DNA of 64,000 nucleotides from positions 682,001 through 746,000 of the forward strand of contig NZ_SPPK01000002.1 in NCBI RefSeq assembly GCF_004569505.1, read 5' to 3'. Made by a program: the position numbers and the translations under genes. The notes under the pieces are model-generated. The model was not told where the DNA came from and ran no database searches. It saw nothing but the letters and a program-made list of their open reading frames with translations. Source of the stretch: Dysgonomonas mossii. GTDB taxonomy: Bacteria; Bacteroidota; Bacteroidia; Bacteroidales; Dysgonomonadaceae. This document shows positions 8,542-17,649 of the stretch, in pieces. The stretch's first letter is position 1, and every line of letters starts with the position of its first letter.

Positions 8542-9714
8542 ATGATACTTAGCGAACAAACATGGAGATGGTACGGACCAAATGACCCGGTATCATTGTC
8601 GGATATAAAGCAAGCAGGGGCAACAGGTATTGTGACTGCACTACATCATATCAAGAATGGTGAAGTATGGACAGTGGAAGAAATACAAAAGCGCAAAGAT
8701 ATAATTGAAAGTACGGGCCTCAAGTGGTCTGTTGTGGAAAGCATCCCTGTGCATGAACATATAAAAACGCGAGAAGGGGACTACCGAAAGTACATTGATA
8801 ACTATAAAGAAAGTATTCGTAATCTAGCCAAATGCGGCATTACGATTGTGACATACAATTTTATGCCTGTATTGGATTGGACACGTACCGACTTGGCTTA
8901 TACAATGCCCGACGGGTCGAAGGCGTTACGCTTCGAGCGTGCGGCTTTTATGGCATTCGAATTGTTCATACTCAAACGTCCCGGTGCAGAGCAAGAATAC
9001 TCATCGGAAGATATTGCTAAAGCGAAAAAACGCTTCGAAGAAATGACGCAGAGGGATAAAGACCTATTAGTTCGTAATATGATTGCCGGATTACCGGGTG
9101 CAGAAGAAAGCTTTACCCTTGAAGAGTTTCAAGCACAGCTCGATCGCTATAAAGATATAGATTCAGAAACGCTAAGAAAAAACCTTATAGAGTTTGTAAA
9201 AGAGATTGCGCCCGTTGCCGATGAGGTAGGCGTGAAGCTGGCTATACATCCCGATGATCCGCCTTATCCGATTTTAGGATTACCTCGTATTCTGAGCACG
9301 GAATCAGACTTTAATAAATTGGTTGAAGCTGTACCTAACAAGTCGAACGGACTATGCTTTTGCACGGGTTCATTCGGAGTACGAGCCGATAACGACTTGC
9401 CTAAGATGATCAAACGACTCGGCGACAGAGTCAACTTCGTGCATTTGCGTTCTACTCAGCGTGATGCCGAGGGTAACTTTTATGAGGCAAATCATCTCGA
9501 AGGCGATGTGGACATGTATGGCGTTATGAAAGGATTCTTGGAAATACAACAGCAACGTAATATATCTATTCCTTTCCGTCCCGATCACGGGCATCAGATG
9601 ATTGACGATCTGAACAAGAAAACCAATCCGGGGTATTCCTGTATTGGTCGCCTCAGAGGTTTGGCTGAACTTCGGGGCTTGGAATTGGGAATAGCTAAGG
9701 CGCTATATCAGTAG
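8542..9714 (+). CDS. uxuA: Mannonate dehydratase
   Basis: Converts D-mannonate to 2-keto-3-deoxygluconate in glucuronate catabolism. The 390 residues are full length for the TIM-barrel UxuA family. Visible signatures are the N-terminal [22 protein letters not shown], the metal-site region [36 protein letters not shown] and the C-terminal [13 protein letters not shown]. It is third in the LacI-SDR-uxuA operon. A kinase and an aldolase for the next steps are not in the window. It ends 86 nt before the convergent GH2 gene, with a REP-like inverted repeat in between. Confidence 0.95.
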   Translation: MILSEQTWRWYGPNDPVSLSDIKQAGATGIVTALHHIKNGEVWTVEEIQKRKDIIESTGLKWSVVESIPVHEHIKTREGDYRKYIDNYKESIRNLAKCGITIVTYNFMPVLDWTRTDLAYTMPDGSKALRFERAAFMAFELFILKRPGAEQEYSSEDIAKAKKRFEEMTQRDKDLLVRNMIAGLPGAEESFTLEEFQAQLDRYKDIDSETLRKNLIEFVKEIAPVADEVGVKLAIHPDDPPYPILGLPRILSTESDFNKLVEAVPNKSNGLCFCTGSFGVRADNDLPKMIKRLGDRVNFVHLRSTQRDAEGNFYEANHLEGDVDMYGVMKGFLEIQQQRNISIPFRPDHGHQMIDDLNKKTNPGYSCIGRLRGLAELRGLELGIAKALYQ

Positions 9715-9723
9715 TAATTATAG

Positions 9724-9793
9724 CTTGTAATTCTGAATGTATCGAACATTCTCTATCGGATATGAGATACTTGACTTCATTCAGAATGACAAG
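9724..9793. repeat. REP-like imperfect palindrome between uxuA and the GH2 gene (copy A)
   Basis: CTTGTAATTCTGAATG at 9724-9739 and CATTCAGAATGACAAG at 9778-9793 are inverted repeats matching at 15 of 16 positions around a 38-nt centre. On the minus strand the element begins GTCATTCTGAATGAAGTC. It sits exactly between two convergent genes, the usual place for REP elements, and may also end transcription from both sides. Related pieces occur at 12896-12926 and 61227-61293. Confidence 0.6.
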
Positions 9794-9799
9794 TCCTAT

Positions 9800-12625
9800 C
9801 TACTTATAGGTAGTAATATTCTTTACTCCTACAATCTTCTTCTCTTTTATAGAAGTGCTAAACAGGCTTTTTATATCTTCTGCTGTGTATTCATTTTTAG
9901 GAGCAAAGTCGGCAGAACTCATATAATCGATTATAGCCTGCCCAAACTGTTTTCCTTCGGGTTTGTCGCTGATGGCTTTCAGGTCGCACATACAAACAAG
10001 CAACTTTCCTTTACCAACCTGCATTTCGAATATCAATCCTAGTTTGTGATTACGCTCGATATTGTCAATTACCTGTACCAACGGTTTGTAGTTCTTAGGG
10101 GTTCTGTCGAGAATAAAAGGTCTTGAGTTTTTAGATATAATCCACCATTGCCAGTTACTATGTGTTTCGGTCGGAAATTCCTTGAATAGCGGATGGGAAG
10201 GGTCTGTCAATATAGAGAGTGTTCCCGGAGACACATCCCTTTTCAACCATTCCGAAATATTCTTGAACATGGCGTAATTCCAATAGTCGGGAGTAAATAA
10301 TCCACCAACAGAAAGCTTTTCTACTTCTTTATGATCGGGAATATATAATACTTTATTTCCCTGCTGTAGCAAGTCTAGAGCTTGTTTCAGGCTTGAAGTT
10401 TCTTTTATATCCGATTTTACAGATACTTGCTTGTCGGGATATACCCATATATCATATTTATTTACATGAGGGCCTGTCTGTAATGTTAATACGAGTTGAG
10501 TTGCCGTATTTATATCTTGAAGAGGTACTTTTATTTTTCCTACTTCCCCTAAATGACCTTGAGAAATATTGATAGGAAATTCTCCTCTGGCTACATTTAC
10601 ATTGCTATGTGCTTTGCTTAGCGTCCATGACAAATTCTTTTTCGAGAGAGCTTCCTTCGAATAGTTGCTTAGTTTTATCTCGGCTGTAAATATCTCGCTA
10701 TTACTCCAGCAGTATTTCGACATGATGGAAAGTGGAACTATTTCGTCACAAAAACCGTCGAATTCTTCTGCCGCCATTCCGCCTTTATTATCCATAAAAG
10801 CATCCAGTATACCTACATAGGCACTCCCTTGCCCCGGATAATCCTGCAAGTCGAGCAGTTGGAAACCTCCAAACCCCGGTGTGCGAAGGCACATTTCTAT
10901 ATCGGCTTTGTAGCAGAGGGCAGCAAAGCGTGCCGTAGCCTTATGGAAGGCATCAGCTTGATCTTCAAGTCCATTTTCCTGAAGTCGTTTGCGGAATATT
11001 TCCATATTGTAAGGATACAGTACTCCGGTATATTTTTTTATCTCGTTATAATCCGGATATACTTGAAATTGACCGTTTTCGTGGCTTACAATGGGTGCAG
11101 TACAGTTTTCTACAGCTTTCGAAAAAGTGATGGCGGTAGAAGGGTACGTAGCGTTCATATACCCTCCGTCTTTGGCATCGGCGAAAGAGAAGGTCGCACG
11201 TGTATGAGTTGTGTAATCATCGGAACCTACCTGTCCGCCAACACGGCATGTGACAAAGAAATCTTCACCTTGTTGTTGTCCGGCAGTGCCCAGCATATTA
11301 TTTGCACCAAAAGCATAGAGATGACGTTGGTCGGAAGTGCGGAATTTCGTTACAATGCTACGCATAAGTTCTACATCGCCTCCAAGCTCATTGCCTAAAG
11401 CCATCATAACGAACGAAGGATTGTTACCATAAGTGGTAAGGATATGCTCACCTTCGTTAATCAAGAATTTGTTGAGGTCGGTGTTTGTCGTGTCCATTGC
11501 TCCCCAGTATGGCAGTTCCGCCTGCATGTATATGCCTTCTTCGTTTGCCGCATCAAAAGCTGCTTGCGGAGGTGTCCACGAGTGAAATCTGTAATGGTTT
11601 ATCCCATATTCTTTGGCGATGCGCATTTGTCTTTTCCATTCTTCTTTATTCATCGGCGGGTAGCCGGTGAGAGGAAATACGCAGGCATCGTGTTTGCCCC
11701 GTAGAAATGTTTTTAGAGAATTAATTTCAAACTGTGTTCCTTTTGCTGAAAAGTCTCTGAGACCAAAGTCGATAGTATAACTGTCTTTTATATTCTGACT
11801 TTCTATTGCGAAATTAACCTTGTATAGGGCAGGATCAAATTCACTCCACAAAACGTGTTTGTTGCCCACGTTGATATCAAACTTATATGTTTCCAACCCC
11901 TCTTTTAGGTCTATGTTGATAACTTGCTCGGGTATAGCAATATTTTGTGCTGTATTCCATAGGTATCCCTGAACCGATATTTCGGCTTTTCCACTTACTG
12001 ACGATTTGATTTGTGCTACAACTGGTATCGTCTTAGAAGAAACATTTGGATAAACCTGAAGGTCGCTAATGAGAATGCCATCATTGGCTTCGAGTCCGAA
12101 TTTTCCGATTATGCCATTCCAGTTTGTTTGTGTCGCATCGGTCCAAGCATGCGAGCCATGTATTCCTTGTGGTACAGAAGCAGGGCTGTTGTCTATTACG
12201 ATAGTCACGGTGTGCTTTCCTGCGGCTAATTTTCCGAGATTGTATATCTGAGGTGATAATATCAGCGAGCTTGTTGCTATGCTGTCTTTGTCTATCCACA
12301 CCGTAGAGGGTTTTGTTCGCTCCATGATCAGTCGCCATTCTTTCTGAGCTGAACCTGCCGGTATTTCAAGCTCTTTGGTATATTTCATCTTTCCTACATA
12401 AGGATTCAACCGGGTAAGCTGCCCTGTGCTAAGGGTATCGCTATTGCGGGGTGCGAGACGGCTTTCATCTACAGTTCCGGGCAGATTTATTTCGCCAAGG
12501 TCGCAGTGCCATTTTCCCGAAAGAGAGATAAATTCCCGTTGGTTGAATACTACCTTCTTTTCGGTACATGAGGTTGCCAGTAAGAGACAGATAAAAATTG
12601 AAACGATGCAAATGTTTAATCGCAT
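9800..12625 (-). CDS. Glycoside hydrolase family 2 lipoprotein (beta-glucuronidase/galactosidase-like)
   Basis: A 941-residue exported enzyme. The N-terminus is a lipoprotein signal ending LLLATSC (Cys20), so it is probably anchored on the periplasmic or outer membrane. The family 2 plan is visible: a sugar-binding jelly-roll domain (about 35-170), an immunoglobulin-like domain, and a TIM barrel with the acid/base Glu413 in ALGNELGG and the nucleophile Glu516 in SHENGQF. A C-terminal region of about 300 residues follows. Position next to uxuA suggests that it releases uronic acid from a glycan or glucuronide, but family 2 also includes galactosidases and mannosidases. It is convergent with the uronate operon and has its own promoter near 12660. 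Confidence 0.85.
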   Translation of the reverse strand: MRLNICIVSIFICLLLATSCTEKKVVFNQREFISLSGKWHCDLGEINLPGTVDESRLAPRNSDTLSTGQLTRLNPYVGKMKYTKELEIPAGSAQKEWRLIMERTKPSTVWIDKDSIATSSLILSPQIYNLGKLAAGKHTVTIVIDNSPASVPQGIHGSHAWTDATQTNWNGIIGKFGLEANDGILISDLQVYPNVSSKTIPVVAQIKSSVSGKAEISVQGYLWNTAQNIAIPEQVINIDLKEGLETYKFDINVGNKHVLWSEFDPALYKVNFAIESQNIKDSYTIDFGLRDFSAKGTQFEINSLKTFLRGKHDACVFPLTGYPPMNKEEWKRQMRIAKEYGINHYRFHSWTPPQAAFDAANEEGIYMQAELPYWGAMDTTNTDLNKFLINEGEHILTTYGNNPSFVMMALGNELGGDVELMRSIVTKFRTSDQRHLYAFGANNMLGTAGQQQGEDFFVTCRVGGQVGSDDYTTHTRATFSFADAKDGGYMNATYPSTAITFSKAVENCTAPIVSHENGQFQVYPDYNEIKKYTGVLYPYNMEIFRKRLQENGLEDQADAFHKATARFAALCYKADIEMCLRTPGFGGFQLLDLQDYPGQGSAYVGILDAFMDNKGGMAAEEFDGFCDEIVPLSIMSKYCWSNSEIFTAEIKLSNYSKEALSKKNLSWTLSKAHSNVNVARGEFPINISQGHLGEVGKIKVPLQDINTATQLVLTLQTGPHVNKYDIWVYPDKQVSVKSDIKETSSLKQALDLLQQGNKVLYIPDHKEVEKLSVGGLFTPDYWNYAMFKNISEWLKRDVSPGTLSILTDPSHPLFKEFPTETHSNWQWWIISKNSRPFILDRTPKNYKPLVQVIDNIERNHKLGLIFEMQVGKGKLLVCMCDLKAISDKPEGKQFGQAIIDYMSSADFAPKNEYTAEDIKSLFSTSIKEKKIVGVKNITTYK

Positions 12626-12655
12626 AAGGTTGACGTTAACGAATTAAATTACAGA

Positions 12656-12663
12656 CAAAGATA
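12656..12663 (-). promoter_or_regulatory. Candidate -7 box of the GH2 gene
   Basis: Reads TATCTTTG on the minus strand, an exact TAnnTTTG match, 31 nt upstream of the ATG at 12625. No convincing -33 element was found at the usual distance. Confidence 0.5.
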
Positions 12664-12722
12664 AACTAAAAAGTGAGATAGAGAATGTATTGTTAAACAG
12701 GAATTAATTGTTAAAAAGTAAC

Positions 12723-12763
12723 AAAGGTAACAGCTCTTTTCCTATTTTATTGCTGTTACTTTT
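12723..12763. repeat. GTAACA-repeat hairpin upstream of the second cob operon
   Basis: AAAGGTAACAGC (12723-12734) pairs with GCTGTTACTTTT (12752-12763) over 12 bp with one G-T pair and a 17-nt loop. Just upstream AAAAAGTAACA adds a direct repeat, giving AAGTAACAAAGGTAACA. It resembles the repeat block at 2840-2900 in both sequence and hairpin form. It is not followed by a T tract in a gene-terminating position, so a regulatory role is more likely than termination. Confidence 0.55.
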
Positions 12764-12855
12764 CTCCACCCTTTCCATTCTTTTGTCTACTCATCCTATT
12801 AGATAAATTATATGAAAAAGCCTAAAAAATGGGATAGATTCATCTCTACTTGTTG

Positions 12856-12863
12856 TATCTTTG
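12856..12863 (+). promoter_or_regulatory. Candidate -7 box of the adenosyltransferase-cobUTSC operon
   Basis: Exact TATCTTTG. A start near 12870 would give a leader of about 100 nt before the ATG at 12969; that leader contains the degenerate REP-like piece. No well-placed -33 TTTG was seen. Confidence 0.5.
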
Positions 12864-12895
12864 TTTGACTTTATATGGGAGTTAATCTTGTCGTG

Positions 12896-12926
12896 TTGAC
12901 TTCTTTAATATCTTTCAGAATGACAG
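12896..12926. repeat. Degenerate REP-like sequence (copy B)
   Basis: TTGACTTC at 12896-12903, then TTCAGAATGACA ending at 12926. Both pieces occur in the same order in copy A (from 9771 onwards), here separated by about 10 extra bases. The outer inverted repeat is lost, so this may be a decayed copy. Confidence 0.4.
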
Positions 12927-12968
12927 AAGGAAATTCTTTAATATATAATATAATACATACCATAAAAA

Positions 12969-13532
12969 ATGAAAATATATACCCGAGGAGGAGATAAAGG
13001 TAAAACCGGAATCTTTGGAGGAAAACGTGTGAGTAAAGATCATCCACGAATTGAAGCCAATGGTACAATCGATGAGCTGAACTCTGTAATAGGTGTTGTT
13101 CGGGCTCACTTATCTTCAGATCATGAGTGGCAGCCTATTCTGTTCAAGATACAAACAGAGATAATGGTTGTGATGTCTCAGGTGGCTACACCATCGGATA
13201 TAAGAGCTACAAACCAAAATGTTCTGGATGAAAATCTGGATAAATTTTGCGAGGAATGTATGGATAAAATGACAGATGAAATGGGACCCAGCGAAACTTT
13301 CGTTTTGCCCGGAGGGACAGTTGTTTCAGCAAACTTGCAATTGGCTCGTGCTGTGGCTCGTCGTGCCGAACGTCGTTTGTGGACTCTAAACAAGCAGGAT
13401 GAAGTTCCCGCAGCTGTTATGCGATTTATTAATCGTTTGTCCGACTTGTTCTTCACAATGGCTCGTTACGAAATGTATAAAGCAGGTGATGTAGAAGAAC
13501 GCTGGAAAGATTTTTTGTATAAGAGAAAATAA
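12969..13532 (+). CDS. pduO: ATP:cob(I)alamin adenosyltransferase, PduO type
   Basis: Transfers the 5'-deoxyadenosyl group of ATP to cob(I)alamin or a corrinoid precursor, making the coenzyme form. The 187-residue protein carries the PduO-type N-terminal ATP-binding signature TRGGDKGKTGIFGG (residues about 5-18), then RIEANGTIDELNS, and near the C-terminus the block ARRAERRLW followed by RFINRLSDLFF. It is unrelated in fold to the CobA type. It is the first gene of the second cobalamin block, and its stop directly abuts the ATG of cobU. Confidence 0.94.
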   Translation: MKIYTRGGDKGKTGIFGGKRVSKDHPRIEANGTIDELNSVIGVVRAHLSSDHEWQPILFKIQTEIMVVMSQVATPSDIRATNQNVLDENLDKFCEECMDKMTDEMGPSETFVLPGGTVVSANLQLARAVARRAERRLWTLNKQDEVPAAVMRFINRLSDLFFTMARYEMYKAGDVEERWKDFLYKRK

Positions 13533-14045
13533 ATGGCTAAGCAAATAACCCTTATAACAGGGGGGCAACGTTCAGGTAAAAGCAGCTATGCACAAGAGTT
13601 AGCATTGTCTTTGTCTCCTAATCCTGTATATTTGGCAACTTCGCGAATATGGGATGACGAACATCGCCAGCGGATAGAAAGACATAAAGCCGAGCGGGCA
13701 GATAATTGGATAAATGTAGAAGAAGAGAAATTCTTGAGTGAGCATTCCTTTGACAATAAAGTAGTGCTTATAGATTGCGTTACGCTATGGGCTACGAATT
13801 TTTTCTTCGACCTGAATTCGGATGTTGAAGCTGCCCTTACTGCTCTGAAATCTGAATTCAGAAAGCTTGTTGCTCAAGATGCCGTGTTTATTTTTGTTAC
13901 AAACGAAATAGGCATGGGCGAAATGTCTCAAAACGACTTGCAACGTAAATTTGCCGATTTGCAAGGCTGGCTCAATCAATATCTTGCCGAAAACGCTGAT
14001 GAGGTTTATCTGATGGTCTCAGGTATTCCCCTGAAAGTGAAATGA
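13533..14045 (+). CDS. cobU: Adenosylcobinamide kinase / adenosylcobinamide-phosphate guanylyltransferase
   Basis: Phosphorylates adenosylcobinamide and then activates the phosphate with GTP to give adenosylcobinamide-GDP. The 170 residues include the P-loop GGQRSGKS (10-17) and the segment ERHKAERADNW, whose His51 corresponds to the guanylylated histidine of the family. Length is normal. It follows the adenosyltransferase gene with no gap. A 142-nt AT-rich gap separates it from cobT; the gap holds a weak hairpin-like sequence around 14081-14102 but nothing recognised. Confidence 0.95.
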   Translation: MAKQITLITGGQRSGKSSYAQELALSLSPNPVYLATSRIWDDEHRQRIERHKAERADNWINVEEEKFLSEHSFDNKVVLIDCVTLWATNFFFDLNSDVEAALTALKSEFRKLVAQDAVFIFVTNEIGMGEMSQNDLQRKFADLQGWLNQYLAENADEVYLMVSGIPLKVK

Positions 14046-14187
14046 TCATAAATTTTGTCGTTTTTGTTTTTAATAACAAAATATTCTGTCGAATACGACG
14101 AATCTTTGAAAACAAGATGTTTTGAGCCAACAGCATAGCAACGAAAAGCGACTGTAAAATTAAAATCTAAAAGAAACTAAATATACA

Positions 14188-15225
14188 ATGCAACAATTTA
14201 ACATCGAAAAACCGGAAGACGAAGTACGCTCTTACTTACAAGAAAAAATTGATAACCTCACAAAGCCTAAAGGTTCTTTGGGTAAACTCGAAGAGTTGGC
14301 TATGCAAATCGGTTGGATACAACAATCTTTGAATCCGAAGTTGACAAATCCTTGTCACATCGTATTTGCAGGAGATCACGGTATTGCAGCAGAAGGTGTG
14401 AGCCCATCGCCGCAAGAGGTAACCTATCAGATGATAGCAAACTTTTGGAATGGAGGAGCAGGAATCAACTTTTTGGCACGTCAGCACGGATTCAATCTAA
14501 AGGTTGTTGATGCCGGTGTTAATTTCGACTTTAAGCCCGAAGATCCGATTATCCACAAGAAGATCCGAAAAAGCACACGTAACTATCTGCATGAAGCCGC
14601 TATGACTAAAGAGGAAATGGAACAAGCCATACAATCGGGTGCTGAATGCGTGCAAGCTTGCTTTGATGAGGGTTGTAACGTGATTAGCTTTGGCGAAATG
14701 GGGATTACAAATACCTCTTCGTCTTCGCTATGGATGACATATCTCACAGGTATCCCTTTGGATCAGTGTATTGGTGCAGGATGTGATCATACAGGCAATA
14801 TTATCAACCATAAGTATAAGGTGTTGAAGCAATCGATGGATAATTACAAAGGCGATGCTTCTGTCGAAGATATTATGCGCTATTTCGGTGGTTATGAAAT
14901 GGTGATGACTGTAGGTGCTATGCTCAAGGCTGCCGAACTGAAAATGATAATTCTTATCGATGGCTTTATTATGACAAACTGTATGTTGGTGGCATCAGAG
15001 TTGAATAAGAATGTTCTGCACTATGCTGTCTTCGGACATCAAGGGGATGAAGCGGGCCATAAGCTTGTGTTGGAGTATCTGAATGCAAAACCTATTCTTA
15101 GTTTAGGACTTAGGCTGGGAGAGGGAACAGGTGCGATTTGCGCATATCCTATCGTCGATTCGGCCGTGCGTATGATAAATGAGATGAATTCATTTAAAGA
15201 AATCCAAGTAACGAAGTATTTTTAA
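14188..15225 (+). CDS. cobT: Nicotinate-nucleotide--dimethylbenzimidazole phosphoribosyltransferase
   Basis: Activates the lower ligand base by forming alpha-ribazole phosphate from nicotinate mononucleotide. The 345-residue protein shows the family blocks [29 protein letters not shown], and near the C-terminus LRLGEGTGA, where Glu312 is the likely catalytic base. Whether the natural base is dimethylbenzimidazole, adenine or another benzimidazole cannot be read from the sequence. No gene for base synthesis is present in the window. Confidence 0.96.
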   Translation: MQQFNIEKPEDEVRSYLQEKIDNLTKPKGSLGKLEELAMQIGWIQQSLNPKLTNPCHIVFAGDHGIAAEGVSPSPQEVTYQMIANFWNGGAGINFLARQHGFNLKVVDAGVNFDFKPEDPIIHKKIRKSTRNYLHEAAMTKEEMEQAIQSGAECVQACFDEGCNVISFGEMGITNTSSSSLWMTYLTGIPLDQCIGAGCDHTGNIINHKYKVLKQSMDNYKGDASVEDIMRYFGGYEMVMTVGAMLKAAELKMIILIDGFIMTNCMLVASELNKNVLHYAVFGHQGDEAGHKLVLEYLNAKPILSLGLRLGEGTGAICAYPIVDSAVRMINEMNSFKEIQVTKYF

Positions 15226-15264
15226 AATAGCAACTTGCCTTTCCGAAGGCAACCTCTATAACTG

Positions 15265-16020
15265 ATGAAACAAATAGCAGCAGCACTTGTCTTTTTTACA
15301 CGCTTACCTTTTTGGCGTATAAAAGCATTTAATGTCCCTGCCGAATATTTTAAGCAGGTGATAAACTACTGGGCTGTCGTAGGCTGGCTTACTGCCGGTA
15401 TTATGGCGGGAGTGCTGTGGGGTGCTGCTCAGATCTTACCTTATTCCATTGCCATAATTGTGGCTCTTCTTAGCCGCCTGCTCATTACAGGAGCATTGCA
15501 TGAAGACGGTTTTGCCGATTTCTTCGATGGCTTTGGAGGAGGTACTACCCGCGAACGCATATTGGAAATAATGAAAGATTCACATATCGGTACTTATGGA
15601 GTAATCAGCTTGATATTTTACTTCTTATTCTTTTATTTCTTTTTAGAAAATCTAGGTCTGCATTTGGCTTGTACTGTAATCTTGGTGGGCGATCCGTTAT
15701 GCAAGCTTATCAGTTCCCAAATTACCTTATTCCTTCCATACGCCCGAAATGCGGAAACGAGTAAATCGAAAACAGTATATAAGAAAATGTCTCTGCGCAC
15801 GGCTGTTATTTCGGCTTTGTTTGGCTTGCTGCCTTTCGTATTATTATTAAATATTCACTTTTGGGCGGCTATAATATATCCTATCTTTGTTTTCCTTGGA
15901 TTGATTTTACTCATGAAAAGAAAGATACAAGGGTATACCGGAGATTGTTGCGGTGCAATGTTTCTATTATGCGAATTGTCTTTCTTTCTCGGGATAAGTA
16001 TTATCCTGAAATTATGCTAG
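15265..16020 (+). CDS. cobS: Adenosylcobinamide-GDP ribazoletransferase (cobalamin synthase)
   Basis: Membrane enzyme that joins adenosylcobinamide-GDP to alpha-ribazole (phosphate), closing the nucleotide loop. The 251 residues contain the conserved acidic loop LHEDGFADFFDGFGGGTTRERILEIMKDS (quoted in part; residues about 78-105) between hydrophobic segments, and at least five further membrane stretches. It starts 39 nt after cobT and ends 31 nt before cobC. Confidence 0.94.
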   Translation: MKQIAAALVFFTRLPFWRIKAFNVPAEYFKQVINYWAVVGWLTAGIMAGVLWGAAQILPYSIAIIVALLSRLLITGALHEDGFADFFDGFGGGTTRERILEIMKDSHIGTYGVISLIFYFLFFYFFLENLGLHLACTVILVGDPLCKLISSQITLFLPYARNAETSKSKTVYKKMSLRTAVISALFGLLPFVLLLNIHFWAAIIYPIFVFLGLILLMKRKIQGYTGDCCGAMFLLCELSFFLGISIILKLC

Positions 16021-16051
16021 GGAGAATTATTATCTATACGTAAGTTTAAAT

Positions 16052-16570
16052 ATGAAAATATATATAGTACGCCACACGGCCGTGGGAGTTAATGGAGTTT
16101 GTTACGGACAAACGGATGTACCGCTAAAAGAGACCTTTGAGAGCGAAGCTGAGGTGGTGAAGCAGAAGTTGCAAGACATACAGTTTGATGCTGTTTTTTC
16201 AAGCCCGCTAAGCAGAGCAAAGCGTCTTGCTGAATACTGTGGTTTTACCGATATTCAATTGTACGACCGCCTGAAAGAATTGCACTTTGGTGATTGGGAG
16301 ATGAAAGAATGGGATCGCATTGATATGGAAGAATGGGACAAGGACTGGATAAGGATACCCACCCCTAATGGAGAATCTTTCGATCAGATGTATGCACGTG
16401 TTGCATCCTTCATCGACGAACTGGTAAAGAAAGATTATTCTTCTGTTGTTGTTTTTGCTCATGGTGGAGTTATCAACTGTTTTAGAGTTTACTTTGGACA
16501 AACAGACTTGCAAGGAGCTTTCGACAAGTTGGCAGAGTACGGTGAGATACTCGAATTTGAATCGAATTGA
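16052..16570 (+). CDS. cobC: Alpha-ribazole phosphatase (histidine phosphatase family)
   Basis: Removes the phosphate from alpha-ribazole 5'-phosphate or from the cobalamin 5'-phosphate. The 172-residue histidine phosphatase has the RHT motif with His8 (IYIVRHTA), a CYGQTDVPL segment typical of CobC-like members, and the second catalytic histidine in FAHGGVINCF (His137). It is the last gene of the second cob operon, closed by a strong terminator at 16597-16628. Confidence 0.92.
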   Translation: MKIYIVRHTAVGVNGVCYGQTDVPLKETFESEAEVVKQKLQDIQFDAVFSSPLSRAKRLAEYCGFTDIQLYDRLKELHFGDWEMKEWDRIDMEEWDKDWIRIPTPNGESFDQMYARVASFIDELVKKDYSSVVVFAHGGVINCFRVYFGQTDLQGAFDKLAEYGEILEFESN

Positions 16571-16596
16571 TTAATATTTATCTATATATACGTTCA

Positions 16597-16628
16597 GAGT
16601 CTTGTTTAATGACAAGGCTCTTTTTTTT
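16597..16628 (+). terminator. Rho-independent terminator of the cob operon
   Basis: GAGTCTTGT (16597-16605) pairs with ACAAGGCTC (16612-16620) over 9 bp with one G-T pair and a 6-nt loop, followed by eight T. Confidence 0.85.
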
Positions 16629-16697
16629 CGCTAAATTGTTTTGTGTTATTCAAAATTATATCTATTTTTATGATATCATTTTAATATCAGAATAAAT

Positions 16698-17639
16698 ATG
16701 GAAACACTCGAGAAAGATTTTAAAGGCACTAAGATTTCAGGCTTCCTAGCCTTATTTATCATTATTGTAGTATTGGCTGCCAGTATATGGTCTTTTAGCC
16801 TAGGCTATATTCCTTTAGTGTTTATAGCTGTATTTTTTATTTTCCTATCTTCCCTGGCCATTTTAGGATTTATGATTGTAGAGCCTAACGAAGCCAGAGT
16901 CATGGTTTTCTTTGGTAAATATAAAGGGACTATTACCGATAACGGTTTTCTTTGGGTAAATCCTTTTTATAATAAAAAGAAAGTGACACTCAGAGCACGT
17001 AATCTCGATGTGCCACCTATAAAGGTGAACGATAAAGTCGGTAATCCTATTATGATCGGCTCTGTGCTGGTTTGGAAAGTAAAAGATACATATAAGGCGA
17101 TGTTCGACATAGACACATCTTCTATTACGGGAATTACTGCCGGTTCGGTGAATAACTATATTCAATTTTCGAACAGAATGCAGGCTTACGAGAACTTTGT
17201 AAAGATACAAAGCGATGCAGCATTGCGTCAGGTAGCCGGTATGTATGCATACGACAATAATGAAAGCAAAGACGGTGATGTAACATTGCGCTCCGATAAT
17301 GGTGAAATCAGCGAGAAGCTCGAAGAGGAGCTAAATAGCCGTTTGGCGATTGCGGGTATCGAAGTGATAGAAGCACGCATCAATTATCTGGCATATGCAG
17401 CCGAGATTGCGAGTGTAATGCTTCGTCGTCAGCAAGCTGATGCGATTATTGCTGCTCGCGAAAAGATAGTGGAAGGTGCTGTCAGTATGGTTCAGCTGGC
17501 ATTGGATAAACTCTTGAAAGAAGGAATTGTAGAATTGGATGAAGAGCGCAAGGCTGCAATGGTTAGCAATCTGCTTGTCGTGTTATGTGCCGACGAAGCA
17601 GCACAGCCGATTGTAAATGCAGGAACACTTCATCAATAA
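16698..17639 (+). CDS. SPFH (band 7) domain membrane protein
   Basis: A 313-residue protein with two adjacent hydrophobic segments at residues about 15-35 and 36-58, followed by an SPFH/band 7 domain (about 60-230; VEPNEARVMVFFGKYKGTI, then VLVWKV and the RINYLAYAAEIASVM block) and a helical tail with RRQQADAIIAAREKIVEGAV. SPFH proteins assemble into membrane rings or scaffolds that work with proteases or organise lipid domains; no protease is adjacent here. A 67-residue ribbon-helix-helix protein follows immediately, probably in the same transcript. The two N-terminal segments suggest a hairpin anchor with the domain on one side of the inner membrane; the exact role is unknown. Confidence 0.85.
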   Translation: METLEKDFKGTKISGFLALFIIIVVLAASIWSFSLGYIPLVFIAVFFIFLSSLAILGFMIVEPNEARVMVFFGKYKGTITDNGFLWVNPFYNKKKVTLRARNLDVPPIKVNDKVGNPIMIGSVLVWKVKDTYKAMFDIDTSSITGITAGSVNNYIQFSNRMQAYENFVKIQSDAALRQVAGMYAYDNNESKDGDVTLRSDNGEISEKLEEELNSRLAIAGIEVIEARINYLAYAAEIASVMLRRQQADAIIAAREKIVEGAVSMVQLALDKLLKEGIVELDEERKAAMVSNLLVVLCADEAAQPIVNAGTLHQ

Positions 17640-17649
17640 ATATTTAATT

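Larger units (their letters stand above)
12626..12968. other. Divergent intergenic region of 343 nt, GH2 gene / second cob operon
   Basis: Holds the GH2 promoter box (12656-12663), the GTAACA repeat hairpin (12723-12763), the cob operon -7 box (12856-12863) and a degenerate REP-like piece (12896-12926) that would lie in the cob leader. No ORF with support and no B12-box-like sequence were recognised. Confidence 0.5.

Noticed and set aside
14046..14187. Possible regulatory RNA in the cobU-cobT gap
   Set aside because: Only a weak, imperfect hairpin around TGTCGAATACGACG was found; too little to call a structure.
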